A stretch of DNA of 64,000 bases, taken from contig CM055113.1 of the NCBI GenBank assembly GCA_029204225.1, forward strand, positions 19,489,798 through 19,553,797, written 5' to 3'. A model generated the notes under the pieces. It was not told the DNA's origin. It made no database searches and was given only the letters and a program-made list of their open reading frames with translations. Shown here piece after piece: positions 11,100-23,568 of this stretch; position 1 is the first letter of the stretch; each line of letters opens with the position of its first letter. A program made the translations under genes and the position numbers. The DNA is from Diphasiastrum complanatum. Its lineage: Eukaryota; Streptophyta; Lycopodiopsida; Lycopodiales; Lycopodiaceae.

Positions 11100-11999
11100 A
11101 GAAATACACTAAGGGTTGCAACAATCTGCAGAAATACACCAAGTGTCACAACAGTCTGCAGAAATACACTAAGTGTCGCAACAGTCTTCAGAGACAAAAT
11201 ATGTTTTTCACAGTGTTGGCTTTTTTCGAAATACGACAGTGTCGGCTTTTCCAACATGTGACACTTCAGCATAGTTCAACAGTTTAACTATTTTTCAATA
11301 GTGTCGTCTTTTTGCAACAGTGTCGACTTTTTTGCACTTTCTCAAAAAATGTGACACTTACCTTCAGCTTCGTCCTTCAACTATTTTGAAGAAATTAAAT
11401 TTTTTGAGAGACACCTTCATCTTTTGAAGGGCACTGTCGGCTTTTTCGCAAAATTTCAAAGAGACAGAAAAAGTTCGACAATCATCTATTTTCAACAAGA
11501 GACGTTCTAGGCACTTCCTAGAATTTGCGAAGTGAGAGAAAGCCACTTCACATAAAATGAGAAGTGAGAGATTTGTGGCATCCTCGTCCGCATCAACATT
11601 CTCTGATTTGTTGACCGTATATACTATGTACAGTTGTCACACAAGCCAAATACTTCCAAGTACAACGACTTACCTAATTAGGTGACAACTATTTCCTGTA
11701 ATTAATACATGGATGAATTCTATAAATGGATCATCCAGGCACACTCTACGTGATGCTCAGTCCATGAGACGAATGATTTTGAGCCTCCCAGTTACGTTGT
11801 CATTCTGGTTGTAACTGCTATTTTGTTGTGCATCATTATAATATAGCAACAACACGCTTTTCTATCTACGTATAACGTAGATGAATGCTTGTTGTGATTT
11901 GAATGCACTTCATTGCTATTTGATAACAATTGTTCACTCACTCTAATCAGAACTCGGACGTCTACGACTCCTCAGCTTTTGATAAAATGATGGCTGTCT
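11100..11999 (+). repeat. LTR-like repeat upstream of a Copia gag, copy 1
   Basis: The sequence aligns along almost its whole length with 20993-21945, in the same orientation, including several copies of CAGTGTCGGCTTTTT-like phrases and AGAAATACACTAAGTGTC. It precedes a Copia gag, so an LTR plus leader is the best reading. No primer site or exact LTR ends are visible. Confidence 0.6.
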
Positions 12000-13200
12000 T
12001 TGACGCCTGAGAAACTAGTGCTATCACACTACTATTTCAATCTATTTCAAGCAGACAACACAACAATCGCCAGATGGAAGCTGAAGGATGGAAAGGCTTT
12101 CGCGTTGATCATCCTCAACATCATGGATACCCAGATCGGCCATGTATCCGAGGCTCAGACATCGAAAGAAGTTTGGGACATCTTGAGCACACTATACGAA
12201 GTGCGAGATATAACTTCCAAGCTACATCTCAGGAAGAAATTCTACTCTCTCAAGATGACGAACGGTGATTATCTGCAGAATCACATTAATCAATTCAAGA
12301 ACCTGCTAAGACAAATGGCTGCTTTCGAATCTGTTATTGACGATCAAGACACAGTGATGTAATTGCTTACAAGCTTGCCAAGCTCTTACGACAACTGGAT
12401 GATGATCATCACGACTCATCCAGAATTGACTCTTTCGAGAGTCATTACTATGTTGTTGCAAGAAGACTCGCGGAGGAACGAAGTCTCAAGTTCCTCAGCT
12501 GATTCTCACGCCTTGTACGCCAACAAGAGCACGACAAAGCAGAAGAAGAAGAAAGGCCCGAAGCAATTAAAGTCAGACCAGAAACTAGCTCAGCACAAGG
12601 AACAGTCAAATCTGCAGACAAAGAAGAAGGTGTTCTACAGATACTGCAAACAAAACAACCACAAAATATAAGACTGCCGAATACTTCAAGCGAAGAACAA
12701 CAGCAAAGGGCAGTCTAATCAAGTGGCAAATGCAGCTGCAGAAGCTCCACAGCTCATTCAAAAAACGGATCATGATGCCTTCATGACCAGCCATCAAGGA
12801 GCATCTGGCAACAGTTCTTGGTTCCCAAATTCTGGAGCCACTCAGTATATGACTAGCCTCATTGTTGTTTTGAGTCCTATACACCTTACAGTACCCAGAA
12901 ATATGTCCACCTTGGTGACAATAGCACACAAGATATTAAAGGTGAAGGCTGTGGTGGCCTAGTCGTTATAGATTTCCACAAAAGCGATGAATTACATAGT
13001 ATAAAAGGTTTGATCGTTTCCAAGAGAGAGAATAATCTCATCCTTTGCATGGTAAATGTTTGTATGATGGTAAACAGACTAGAATGTATAAAATTCACAA
13101 TGAATACTATGGCGACATAACTGGTTATCCAAAGATATTTGGGTAAATTGGCATCCAGGAACACCAATGATGGTCAAGGTCTGCAATTGTAAAGATTACT
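12000..13200 (+). mobile_element. Copia gag-protease fossil (family C)
   Basis: Gag features: ARWKLKDGKAFALIILNIMD, TSKEVWDILSTLYE, LHLRKKFYSLKM, SLPSSYDNWMMII. A Lys-rich region and a decayed zinc knuckle (YRYCKQNNHKI) follow, then a protease-like SSWFPNSGATQYM near 12810-12850 and a pre-integrase remnant to about 13200. It has several breaks. A plus-strand Copia pre-integrase/integrase piece at 20273-20990 may be from the same insertion, the Gypsy between them having landed inside it; that is inference. Confidence 0.7.
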
Positions 13201-13848
13201 TTATCTTCCAGGCTCTTCAGACTTCAGGTTAACAGTCAGAACAGACAACAACTAGCAAATAGATTCATCAAGCAGAATCGCATTGGCTAAGGATTCTTCT
13301 TAATCAAACATAGAGGATTAGTTCTTATTGTAGAAAGCAAACAAATCAAAATATCAAACAATCTCATTATCTGAACACATAGCTCATTCATAGTTTGAAG
13401 GAAGTTTTGCTAAAGGTTATGCTTAACAGCTTCGGCTGATTCCCTGCACACATTAGTCAGAATTGTTACTTATTGGTGTCGTCTGAAAATCCATGTTAGA
13501 GTAACTGAAATTCAGTATAACGTAAGAAATGTGTGTGACGCAAATAGAACAGTATCACAATCAATCACAGATCATACAGAGTGTATTCGCACAAATGATA
13601 AGAAGTAATGCTATGAAAGATAGCAGAGGAAAAGAATGCTCAAGCTATAGGAACTTGCTCTTCACTCTCTATTGATACTCAGCTCTGCGTATGTACAATG
13701 GCACAAAGTGTTGTCCTTATAGGAATGTTCTTCAGCTTCAATGTCTCTTATAAACTGTCAAATGTTGGTTTGGAACTTCTATTGTGTCTCTTATAGAACG
13801 TTGCAAATTCTACTCAAAATATGAATTTTCAAAGTGCATAATAGGCCT
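13201..13848. other. Non-coding stretch, possibly LTR of the minus-strand Gypsy
   Basis: No gene seen. It lies just 3' (on the minus strand) of the last open frame of the Gypsy and could hold its 3' untranslated region and LTR. I found no matching second LTR copy in the window. Confidence 0.4.
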
Positions 13849-16640
13849 TTACATGAATTTAGGCAATATAGCACATTTCACATATATAGAAATTGAAATT
13901 TTTTTACAATATATGACAAAACTTGGATAATGTGAGATCATAAGACTCCACATATCCTCTTCTTCAACTGTGCAGCGGCTCGCAAACAACTCGTTTATGT
14001 CCTTCTCTGTCGCTTTCGGCTGGCTGGCTTGCTGTGAAAAATGGCCTTGGCTCAAAGCTTCGTTTTCTTCATTTACTTGCTCCAATGTCATTCCTTTTGT
14101 TGCCAAAAAGTAATTGTTCTTCTGGTGATAGTCTTCTTAAAATGACAAATTCAGATAACCCCATTGGTGCGAGAGGGTTATCAATTAATGTATTATTAAC
14201 AAGATGCGTATACCAACTATCCTCGGTCAGGATTTCAGACATCTCGGTAGAAGGGACAGTTAGTGAAAGGGCAACATATGTATATTCGATAAATTTTGTT
14301 TTAATGTACAGTTGTTGAACAGACAGGAGGGCATACGAAATAAGAGAAACAATATTTACATGGATGTAAGTGTAATATGGATTAGTGGAGCGAAGTATAT
14401 TATTTGTTTTTATTTCCTCCAAATAACGAGAATAGTTAGCTTCCCAATCTGTGTGAATTTCCCACAGATCAGGGAATAGTAACTGATGAGTAACTCGGAA
14501 AGAAATTGATTTAGAGTTAGAGACAACTTCTTTCACATCAAAAATGTCAATTGATTCTAATTTATTCAAATACTCATCCAGAGCTAAAAAAATATTATTT
14601 TCGAATGTTCTTAGGTATTCTAAAATGTATATATACAAGGATCCTACGACCACATGAATATAGTTAGTTTGCACATTGAACTTGTTTAGAACAATGGCAA
14701 GGGCGAGGATTCCTTTTTTATGTATAATTAGTCTAGACCAAAGAGTATTTATATTAGAAAAAGTCCAAGGGTTTTCCCATTGTTCTTTTGTGTAGCCAAA
14801 AAGTTTAGGTAAGAAAAGATAATCCATTCTCCATTGGAGTTCTGAACTACAAAAATGTGGAAGAAAGAATGTTCTTGATGAAATGTCTGAAATTCTGACC
14901 TTAGTAGTGAGTACACAATCTTGTTTTTCTTTATAACTGCTCTACTTGGTGACGTCTGAGCTTGATATGGAATGATGCTTAACGCCTCAGGTTGATCTTT
15001 AGCAGTTTGTACCTTTGCAGACTCCTTGGATTCGGTTTGTGTCTCCTGATCCTTCTGGACTTGCTTGCAGATGGTATCCGTTTGGATGGCCTTTTCTAAC
15101 ATAACCGGTGCTGGCTCATCTATCTGTGTCTCCTGATCTTGGCCTTGTGCTGGTTCTTCTACATCAGAAATCTGCATTTGGCCTGATTGAAATTTGGCCT
15201 CTTCTAATTCTTCCTTCAACTTTTCATAAGCAATCATCTACGGCTACAGATATTGCAGCTGGAAGGTTTGGATCATCTTCTCCTAGATTCCCTTCCATGC
15301 TACTGGATCAAATCTGTACCTACCATGAGATACGTAGACACCTAGTGTGACTTCGGCGCTGATTCGCCATAGTATCGCCTCTTCGGCCTGTTTCTTGTAT
15401 ATCTGACTGTCTCTTCTTAACATTTCTGCAGAATTTTGTAGTTTGGCAATTGAATTATGAGCATTGCTGATTTTGTTACTCAGCTCCACATTACTACTCT
15501 GCAGAGTAGTTCGTACACGTCTCTCCTCCTACAAAGAAGCCTATAGGGTCTGAAGTTGTTGTTTAAGCAGTATATTTTCACTTTCGAAGGTATTGGACTG
15601 CTCTTGCATTTCTTCCAACACTTTGAATGTAGCGTTCTACCTTTCTTTTGCTTCTGCAAGCTCTATGTTTTTCTTGCTTATAGGCTAGCTCAACCTTTGT
15701 TTCGCTCAGCTCTATATCCCTCTGGGTGAGGTCTGCTTGGACTCTTTCATACTTTGATCCCAGCTTCCTGGATACTTTCTCCAAGCTAGCAAGATGCTGA
15801 ATAGCTACCCGCATATCCGGCAGTAGTATTCCAAAAACCTTTTGATATAATTCGGCATTGAGGATTGGTGTTTCGACGTCACTTTTGTTGTCCTGCTGGT
15901 CATCAGAAAGCTGTTCTGCTCCTTGTGGTGCTGGCTCTTGTGGTATATCAGCCTGATTATGCTCCTGATCAGCTATGTCCTCCGCTTCCTCTTTCACATC
16001 CCCATTTCCGTCTGTGCTGGTCAATGGCGTATACTGGAATGATGGCAAAGTCATTCTCACCGAGCTCCCTTGACTTGATGATGATGATGTGGCTGCTATG
16101 GTGGTTGCCTTTGATGTCTACATCTGGGATTCGGCCTCAATTGATGGGGCTAGCTCTGGTAGCACTGGTGCAATCCTAATGTCTTCCTACACTGTCAGCA
16201 CACCAGCATGCATACATAAAATGCCCATCTGCTGACCCAGCCTGGAAAACTGATTAACTTTTACTAATTTTTAGAACTGCTTGAAAGCAATTTGTCCGAA
16301 GGCAATCGGCCATCCATTTAAAGCTCTCAGCAGGTATCCCATATTTGTATTTGAGATAGTGTACTCTTGCTTCGGTAAAAAGATAAAAGCAAGAAAAAAT
16401 CGAACGAAACTCTTGAGATTGGGATCTCTAATGTAAGAGAGTTTATATCCCCGTTTCTCAAGATAAGCTTCTTCTTGGAAAACTCCACTCTCCGCAATAA
16501 AATCTGGTTTAGTAACTGGCATACTGCCATCCATAGGCATTCCTAGGCACGATAGTAAAATCCTTTTGTAATAACAATCTCTTGATTGCGGACAGTAGTG
16601 GAAATATTCTCCCAAATTGCGGATCAGCTCATAACACAAA
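13849..16640 (-). other. Extra open frames downstream of the Gypsy integrase, function unknown
   Basis: Several minus-strand frames follow integrase in the same direction. Near 16640-16271 is a globular-looking segment (CYELIRNLGEYFHYCP, YLLRALNGWPIAFGQIAF). Near 16060-15280 is an acidic, Gln-rich and coiled-coil region (YERVQADLTQRDIELSETKV, AKLQNSAEMLRRDSQIYKKQ). Near 15240-14900 is a stretch with repeated QDQETQID / QKDQETQTE phrases. Near 14827-14069 is a 252-residue frame rich in aromatic residues. Env-like frames occupy this position in Athila and some other plant Gypsy elements. I see no clear signal peptide, fusion peptide or membrane anchor, so the env label is not supported. I do not recognise the family. 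Confidence 0.45.
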
Positions 16641-19600
16641 TTAGTAAGAACTACTGATGGGTTAAATTGAAGAAGAACTTCAATTCACACTCGAACAATT
16701 AGTGGTTGTAATACTGGTATCACTGGCTTTGGATGCGTTTTGAATACAATCGCCATAGTGCTTGCAGTTGTAAACAAGCGATGGCCGACAAGAGCCTGAT
16801 CGCAACAATTCGCAAATCGGAGAGCAAGAGTGATGGAAAGTGGTAGCGACAACAACTGAAGTGTTTGAGGTTCTAGGCGTATTGATGATATTTCGGTGGA
16901 TTAGACTAATATTAAATGGAAGCATGTCCTTCGTTTTAAAGGTACATACTCAATACTAAAGTGTCTAGTCCTAAAAACAAAAATAAATAAATAAATAGAC
17001 AAAATACATGAATGCTTTGCTTGGTAAATCAAAGCGAGGATTATTATGCGAAAAATGCGAAGGTGTCAGAAGGTAGAAAATCCCGAAAAAGGCGAAGGTA
17101 AGTGTCGCAATTTCCATGTTTTTAAAAATGGTAAATTCACTTAATACATAGTATTCCAATGTAGTGTCGGGTTTTTTGCAAAGTATAAAATGTAGCAAAG
17201 GTCTCGGGTTTTTTGCAAAATACAAGCAATGCAGCAATGCTTCGGTATGTCTAGCATTTTTGCTAAAATGTAACCTGGTTTTGGCATTTTCGCAAAAACT
17301 TCGATAAAAATGATGCACCAGAAATTAGTCATAGTAGCGCTTCACCCTTGAACCATTTACTCAAGTGTCAAGTAAATGTCCTTGGAGATCAGCTAACTGA
17401 AGTGATCCATTATTAAAAACTTCTATCACTTTATACGGTCCCATCCATCTGGTATGTAATTTTCCAGGAAACAACATGTGTCTGTTATCATACAGAAGCA
17501 CATAGTCCTCTTGTTTAATTTTTATTTCCTTAATGGATTGATCAAAAATTTCTTTTCTTTTACTCTGAACTCATCCAGTCTCGATTAATGAAAGACGACA
17601 ATCCTCTTCTAGTTGCGTGAAAGAAATCATCCGCTCCCGAAGACTATCGTGTTCATCCATTCGCTCTTCATTACTAATGCGAAACGTCGGAACTTCAAAT
17701 TCTATTGGTAGTATGGGATGCATTCCATACACAAGATAGTATGGATTCTGCCTAGTTGTAATCTTTTCAGCAGTTCTATATGCCCATAAGACAGACGATA
17801 ACTTCTGATCCCAATCAGAAGAATGTGTTTCCGATACTTTATTCAAAATTTTACATAGAATTCCATTTGCCCGCTCCGTAAGCCCATTTGCTTTTGGATT
17901 ATATGGAGTGGTTTGGCGATGTGTAATAGAAACTTATGACAACATGGCTTCAATGGTCTGATTAAGAAAATGGGTTCCCCTATCGCTAACAAGTTCTAAG
18001 GGACAACCATATCGCGAGATAATGTTTTGGAATAAAAACTTTCCTACAGTCTTAGCATCGTTCTTAATTGTGGCTTCGGCCTCTACCATCTTGATAGCAT
18101 AGTTCGTGGCAATGAGTATGTAACGACGACGAGTTTTACGCTTGATCGGTTTGATAGGTCCTACAAAATCTATCCCCCACTTCTCAAAGGGTGCTAAGGG
18201 GATAATTGGAGTAAGCGGCCAATGTGTTACGAAGCTGGGTTTCCCTATCCTTTGGCATGCATCACATTTTTTAATGAATAATTTAACATTTCTATAGACA
18301 GTAGGCCACCAATATTTAGCATTGAAAAAAAATTTTGCAGTGTTTTTAAGAGCATAGTGACCCCCCGAATCTTTCTCATGTAATGCACTTATTACAGCGG
18401 TTGTCTCGATTGGTTCTAAACATCGGCGGAGACTATCATCAGCTCCTAATTTATACAATATACTGTTTACAATCATATAAGGTCCTACCTTAGAAAGAAA
18501 AACAGTTTTTTGTTGTTTATTAAATTGTTCAGGATATATCTGGTCCTGTAAGAAATTAATAACGTCCATATAAATTGATGTTTTTGATTGAATATGCATT
18601 ACATGTTCATCTGGAAATTCATCAATGGGTTCTAATTGATTTTTTGTTTGGAGGCGGGATATATAATCAGCATTTTGATGATCCTTGCCTCTTCTTAATT
18701 CTACTTCATAATTAAACTCATCTATTAATAATACCCATCTAGCTATTCTACCCGAAAGATCAGGTTTATTCACTAAATGTTTTAATGCGTAGTGATCTAC
18801 ATGAAAAGCAAAAAGGTATCCTAAAAGGTAATGTCTAAATTTCTTTACTGAATAAATCATATACCATCCTTCAAAATTTTATGCCCTAAAAGGATGCCTT
18901 CCCTCATCCCAAAGTAACACTTAGCTAGATGCAGTTTAAGAGATGTCTCTTGATATCTTCTCAATGTTTTCTCTAATGCATCTAAATGGTTTTTAGTTGA
19001 TGAATAGACACAAAAGTCATCCATGAAAATTTCTAAAAACTTTCTTAAATTTTTCTGAAAAATATTTGTTATCATATGTTGGAATGTGGTAGGTGCATTA
19101 CAAAGACCAAAGGGCATTCGCGTATATGCATACGTCTCCCAATCAATAGTGAAAGTAGTTTTGGATCTATCTTCCTCTTTTATAAAAACTTAGTTATAAC
19201 CTGAGAATCCATCTAAAAAGCTATAACGTTCATGACCAACTACCTGGTCAAGAATGATATCTGTATACGGCAAAGGATGATAATCCTTTGCTGTAGCAGC
19301 ATTTAGTTTTCTAAAATCTTGACAAACTCTAATTTTGTCCGTCTTCTTCTTAGGTACTATAACTATTGGTGACACCCACTCGCTTCTTAGAACAAGATAT
19401 ATAATACCCGCTCTAAGACATCTATCTAATTTATCTTTTACTAATAAGGGGTACTTTGGATTCAATCTATATTGACGCTGTCTAACAAGTATTGTTCCCT
19501 GAATAAGATCTATTCTATGTTCATCCCATTTAACTGGTATTCCTATTAAATCATCCATCGACCAAGCAAGCACGTTTTGGTATTTTTGAAGAAGCAACAT

Positions 19601-20262
19601 ATACTCTTCAAGTTCTTGGTCCAATTGGTGTTTACATAGATTCAAAGTCTTACCTTTATTAATTTCTATTTCTACATAATCTGTTTTATCTACCATCCCC
19701 TCGGTCAGACTTGCTCTGGTTCCACCCAGAACTTCTCTTGACTTGGATGTTGTCGATATTTCTTCTTCCTCGTCATTCTCATAGCATTCTATGAAATTGA
19801 TCCATGATTCACCAGGTCTAGCTAACTCCTCACCCCATCTCAAAAGGTGACCCTCTATTAGACTGGCTGTGAGAATACCTGAAAAAAAAAATATGTTTGG
19901 TAGACCAATTTATTATAGCATCTACTTGACATAACCATGGTCTTCCAAATAATATTGAATAAGGTGGTGTATCTATTGGATTTATGACAAGGAAATTCAT
20001 AACAAACGTCTCTATCTCTATAACTACGTTAATACCTTTTAGGTCACCTACTGGTATACATTTAGTCGCATCTACTTAATGGATTTTGTGATAAGTGATA
20101 GGTTGTATCTGGTTTTTTGCTCCTAATTCTTTAACCATTGTTCTTGTTACTAAGTTGATACTGGATCTTGAGTCTATTAGTATTCTATCTATGGTCTGAT
20201 CTCCTATGATCGCACTAATCTCTGGAACTCCACAATCTCCTCTATCTACATATTCTACTCTA
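13849..20262 (-). mobile_element. Ty3/Gypsy fossil with pol and a post-integrase frame block
   Basis: On the minus strand the order is as follows. A protease remnant (ILIDSRSSINLVTRTMVKEL, then SILFGRPWLCQVDAIINW) lies about 20262-19900. RT lies about 19850-18870 (WVSPIVIVPKK, RVCQDFRKLNAATAKDYHPL, MPFGLCNAPTTFQHMI, and an FMDDF active-site box). RNase H lies about 18860-18650 (YALKHLVNKPDLSGRIARWV). The integrase zinc finger and core lie about 18500-17570 (KKCDACQRIG, EKWGIDFVGPI, LVSDRGTHFLNQTI). A further block of minus-strand frames lies at 16640-13849. Gag is absent, since the element is cut at 20262. It carries roughly ten interruptions. Pol is typical of plant Gypsy outside the chromovirus group; lineage is uncertain. 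Confidence 0.85.
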
Positions 20263-20272
20263 TAATGCTATT

Positions 20273-20990
20273 TTGTGGCATAGTCAATTTGGACACATGA
20301 ATACAAGATCACTTTCCTATATGTGTTGTAATAATTTAGTTGATGGATTACATTTCTCGTCTTCATTGGATAGGAAATCTTTCTTTTGTGAATCATGCAT
20401 CTATGGAAAGCACTCTAGAAACAACTTTCCCAAATCACATTCCATCAAAACAAAGCATGTATTGGATCTTGTACATAGCGATCTTTGTGGTCCAATGCCA
20501 ACTAGCATCCTTAGGAGATGCAATCTATTTCATCACTTTCATAGATAATTATTCTAGATGGTCTACAGTCATGTTTATTAAGCACAAATTAGAAGCCTTT
20601 GAATGCTTCAAGAGATTCAAGGCCATGGATGAGACACAAACATCTAGAAAAGTGAAAGCACTTTGAACTGGTGGCGGTGAAAACGAGATGTCCGACTACA
20701 TGGCTGAACATGGTATTAGAAGACAGTTCACCACTTTCTATTCACCTCAACAAAAATGGAATTGCTGAAAAGAAGAATCGAACTCTTCTTAAGTCAGCCA
20801 GATCCATGCTACATCAATGACATCTACCTGCAAAGTTCTAGGCAGAAGCTACTACCACAACCTATTATGTACAGCACAGATCCAGCACCAAAGGAGTCAA
20901 CAACAGAACTCCTTATGAAGTTTGGCATGGACACAAGACTAGTGTCAGCCATTTAAAAATCTTTGGTTGTGTATGTTTTGTTCACATTCC
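20273..20990 (+). mobile_element. Copia pre-integrase and integrase fossil
   Basis: Pre-integrase and integrase motifs: LWHSQFGHMNTRSLSY-like at the start, CESCIYGKHSRNNFP, then VLDLVHSDLCGPMPT. Later integrase sequence is recognisable to GCVCFVHIP near 20985. At about 20990 it joins abruptly to the LTR-like repeat at 20993. It has several breaks. Confidence 0.75.
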
Positions 20991-20992
20991 TG

Positions 20993-21945
20993 ACTAAGTG
21001 TCGCAACAGTCTGCAGAAATACACTAAGTGTCACAACAATTTGCAGAGACGAACTATGTTGTTCGCAGTGTCAGCTTTTTCCAAAATGCGATAGTGTCGA
21101 CTTTTTCCGAAATGCAACACTTCAGCATAGTTCAACACTTTAACCATTTTTCAACAGTGTTGGCTTTTTGCGGCAGTGTCGACTTTTTTGCACTTTCTCG
21201 AAAAATGCGACACTTGCCTTCAGCTTTTTCCTTTCAACTATTTTAAAGAAGTTAAATTGTTTTAACGACACCTTCATCTTTTCAAAGGCACTATCATTTT
21301 TTTAAGGGCACTGTCGGCTTTTTAAGGGCACTATCGGCTTTTTCGCAAAATCTTGAAGAGAGAAAAATCTCGACAGTCGTCTATTTTCAATGAGGAGTGT
21401 TCCAGACACTTCCCAGAATTTGCGAAGTGAGAGAAAGCCACTTCACGTAAAATGCAAAGTGAGAGATTTGTAGTGTCCTCGTCCACGTCAACATTCCCTG
21501 ATTTGTTAATCGTATATACCATGTATAGTTGTCATACAAGCTAAATACTTCCAAGTACAACGACTTATCTAATTAGGTGACAAATATTTACTGTAATCAA
21601 TACATGGATGAATTCTATAAATGAATCATCTAGGCACAATCTATGTGATGCTCTATCCATGAGACAAATGATTTTGAGCCTCCCAGTTACATCGTCATTC
21701 TATTTGGAACTACTATTTTGTTGTGCTTCAGTGTAATATAGCAGTAGCACGCTTTTCTATCTGTGTAGATGAATGCTTGTTGTGATTTGAATGCACTTCA
21801 TTGTTGTTTGATAACAATTGTTCACTCACTTTAATTAGAACACGAATGTCTATGACTCCTCAGCTTCTGGTAAGACGATGGCTGTCTTTGACGCTTGAGG
21901 AACCTGCGCTATCACACTGCTATTTCAATCTATTTCAGAACTAAA
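20993..21945 (+). repeat. LTR-like repeat with gag start, copy 2
   Basis: Direct-repeat partner of 11100-12050. Similarity continues through the LTR-like part and into the first bases of the gag frame (CTATTTCAATCTATTTCA in both), then stops. Compared with copy 1 it has an extra short duplication around 21300-21330 (TTTTTAAGGGCACTGTCGGC). Confidence 0.65.
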
Positions 21946-22030
21946 CTTCTAACTAAATCCATTTTTCAATAGTACCACACAAAAACCATTTCTAATCTCT
22001 TTGGTGGACTATTCTCATTTTTGTTTTTGT

Positions 22031-22212
22031 GAGTATGAACTAATTTATAAGATCTTGTTAGGCAATAGAATATTTAAGCTATGATTATACTTAGCATAAA
22101 CATTCTATTAGACTATTTTTGCATCTAGCAGTCCATTGGAACGGGAGAGCGGTTCCACAAATATTCGTGCTCTCTTCTCTGTTCACGTTCTCCATACTCC
22201 CTTGCCCCATCA
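22031..22212 (+). repeat. Copia family A LTR fragment
   Basis: Matches the LTR end at 1-186 in order and orientation, ending in CATCA. No primer site follows, so it is a stranded fragment or the end of a solo LTR. Confidence 0.7.
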
Positions 22213-22279
22213 ATATTGACATTTAGAGGTAGTCAACTAAAATTGATTGCATTAAGGACTTTAACAAAAGACATAAGCA

Positions 22280-22740
22280 TAGCTACACATATAGAACAAG
22301 ATGATCACTTCATTGTGCACAAGATTTTAAATGGATGTCAACTTCAATATTGTGTATATGAATATGGCCTTCACATACATTAGGCAATTTCAGTCCAACA
22401 ATACTCTCAAAACCATGATTTTGCAATTTCACATATTATGCTATGATCTAGTATTGGACTTGGCTAAAGACATTGAAAATGATTTGCTTCCTAGTTTCAC
22501 TTAAAAATCAAAGGCTTCAACTAGATTTCAAAAGTGTAGTGACTATAGAATCTACAATAACTACATTGAGAAAGCTATTCGTCGTAGGGACAACAAATGA
22601 AGAATTTGTTTTAGATAAATTTAAACTATTTTGAGAATAAATAAATAGTGAATTTCAGTCTCTCATGTTTTCCCAAAAAAATGTTTTCCATACTCATTAA
22701 ATGCGTATTCTAAGAGCAAGTGCCAAGTAATATATAAAGT
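22280..22740. repeat. Unnamed dispersed repeat R, copy 2
   Basis: Partner of 10380-10780, same orientation. Here it lies after the LTR-like repeat, whereas copy 1 lies before it, so R is not simply part of one duplicated block. Confidence 0.55.
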
Positions 22741-23568
22741 CAATCGTATGAGATTGATTGCATTTGTAACTTCAACAAACAAAAATGTTGTGGTATACCA
22801 CAAAGGCATTGCCACAAATTTATTGAGCAAAAAAGGTCATTGATATATCATGAAAAACTTTGTCTTGTGCAAGACTATATTGTTGAATATAAAATGCTTG
22901 TTGTACAATAACTTCCTATTTTGCTTTTAGGTCTCATTTGTTCAATCTAGAAAGATAATTATTGAGAAAAGACACAATCAAGTCTATCTAGGATCCATAA
23001 GGGAAATAGCATGTATGAAAACATTATCCACTTCCTCTTTGAATCAACTATTAGTGAGTAACGCCCCCTAGCATTTGGAGACTAGACGTCTATGCCTCCT
23101 ATCAAAAGCCAAGTCCTCCTACTTAGAAGCTTTAAGTGGAGTGAGTTGATCCAAGATGTAGGTATCAACACAAGGTCCTTATGTGAATGAAATCTAGCAG
23201 ATGATTTATGGCAACATAATCTTATACATCGAATTTGGGTAGATTGCAAGCCTGAGACACAATGTCACTCACACTATGAACTGGAAAGAACTTTTGTGGA
23301 GATCAACACAATCAATGAGCATGCACTTGATTATCAGTTGTAATCTGCAATTCCACACCATCTATGTTTGCTTTGAGCTAGGAAAATGAGTCACACCCAA
23401 AACAGAATTTGTCTTGATGTTCAATGACAAACATATCCATGTCAAATGACATATTGAAAATAGATTTGAGCTTCTCCAATTCATGTTGACCCATCATCCA
23501 AAAGGAAATGGTCTAAGACAATATTAAATTTACCACTTGAAGATAAGTCCATGATAAATAAGAGGCAA
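22741..23568. other. Non-coding, no recognised content
   Basis: No gene, clear repeat or structured element seen. It may be the 3' untranslated region and LTR of the minus-strand Copia that follows. Confidence 0.45.

Noticed and set aside
14069-14827. Envelope gene of the Gypsy element
   Set aside because: Position fits, but I see no convincing signal peptide, fusion peptide or membrane anchor, so I describe the block as unknown.
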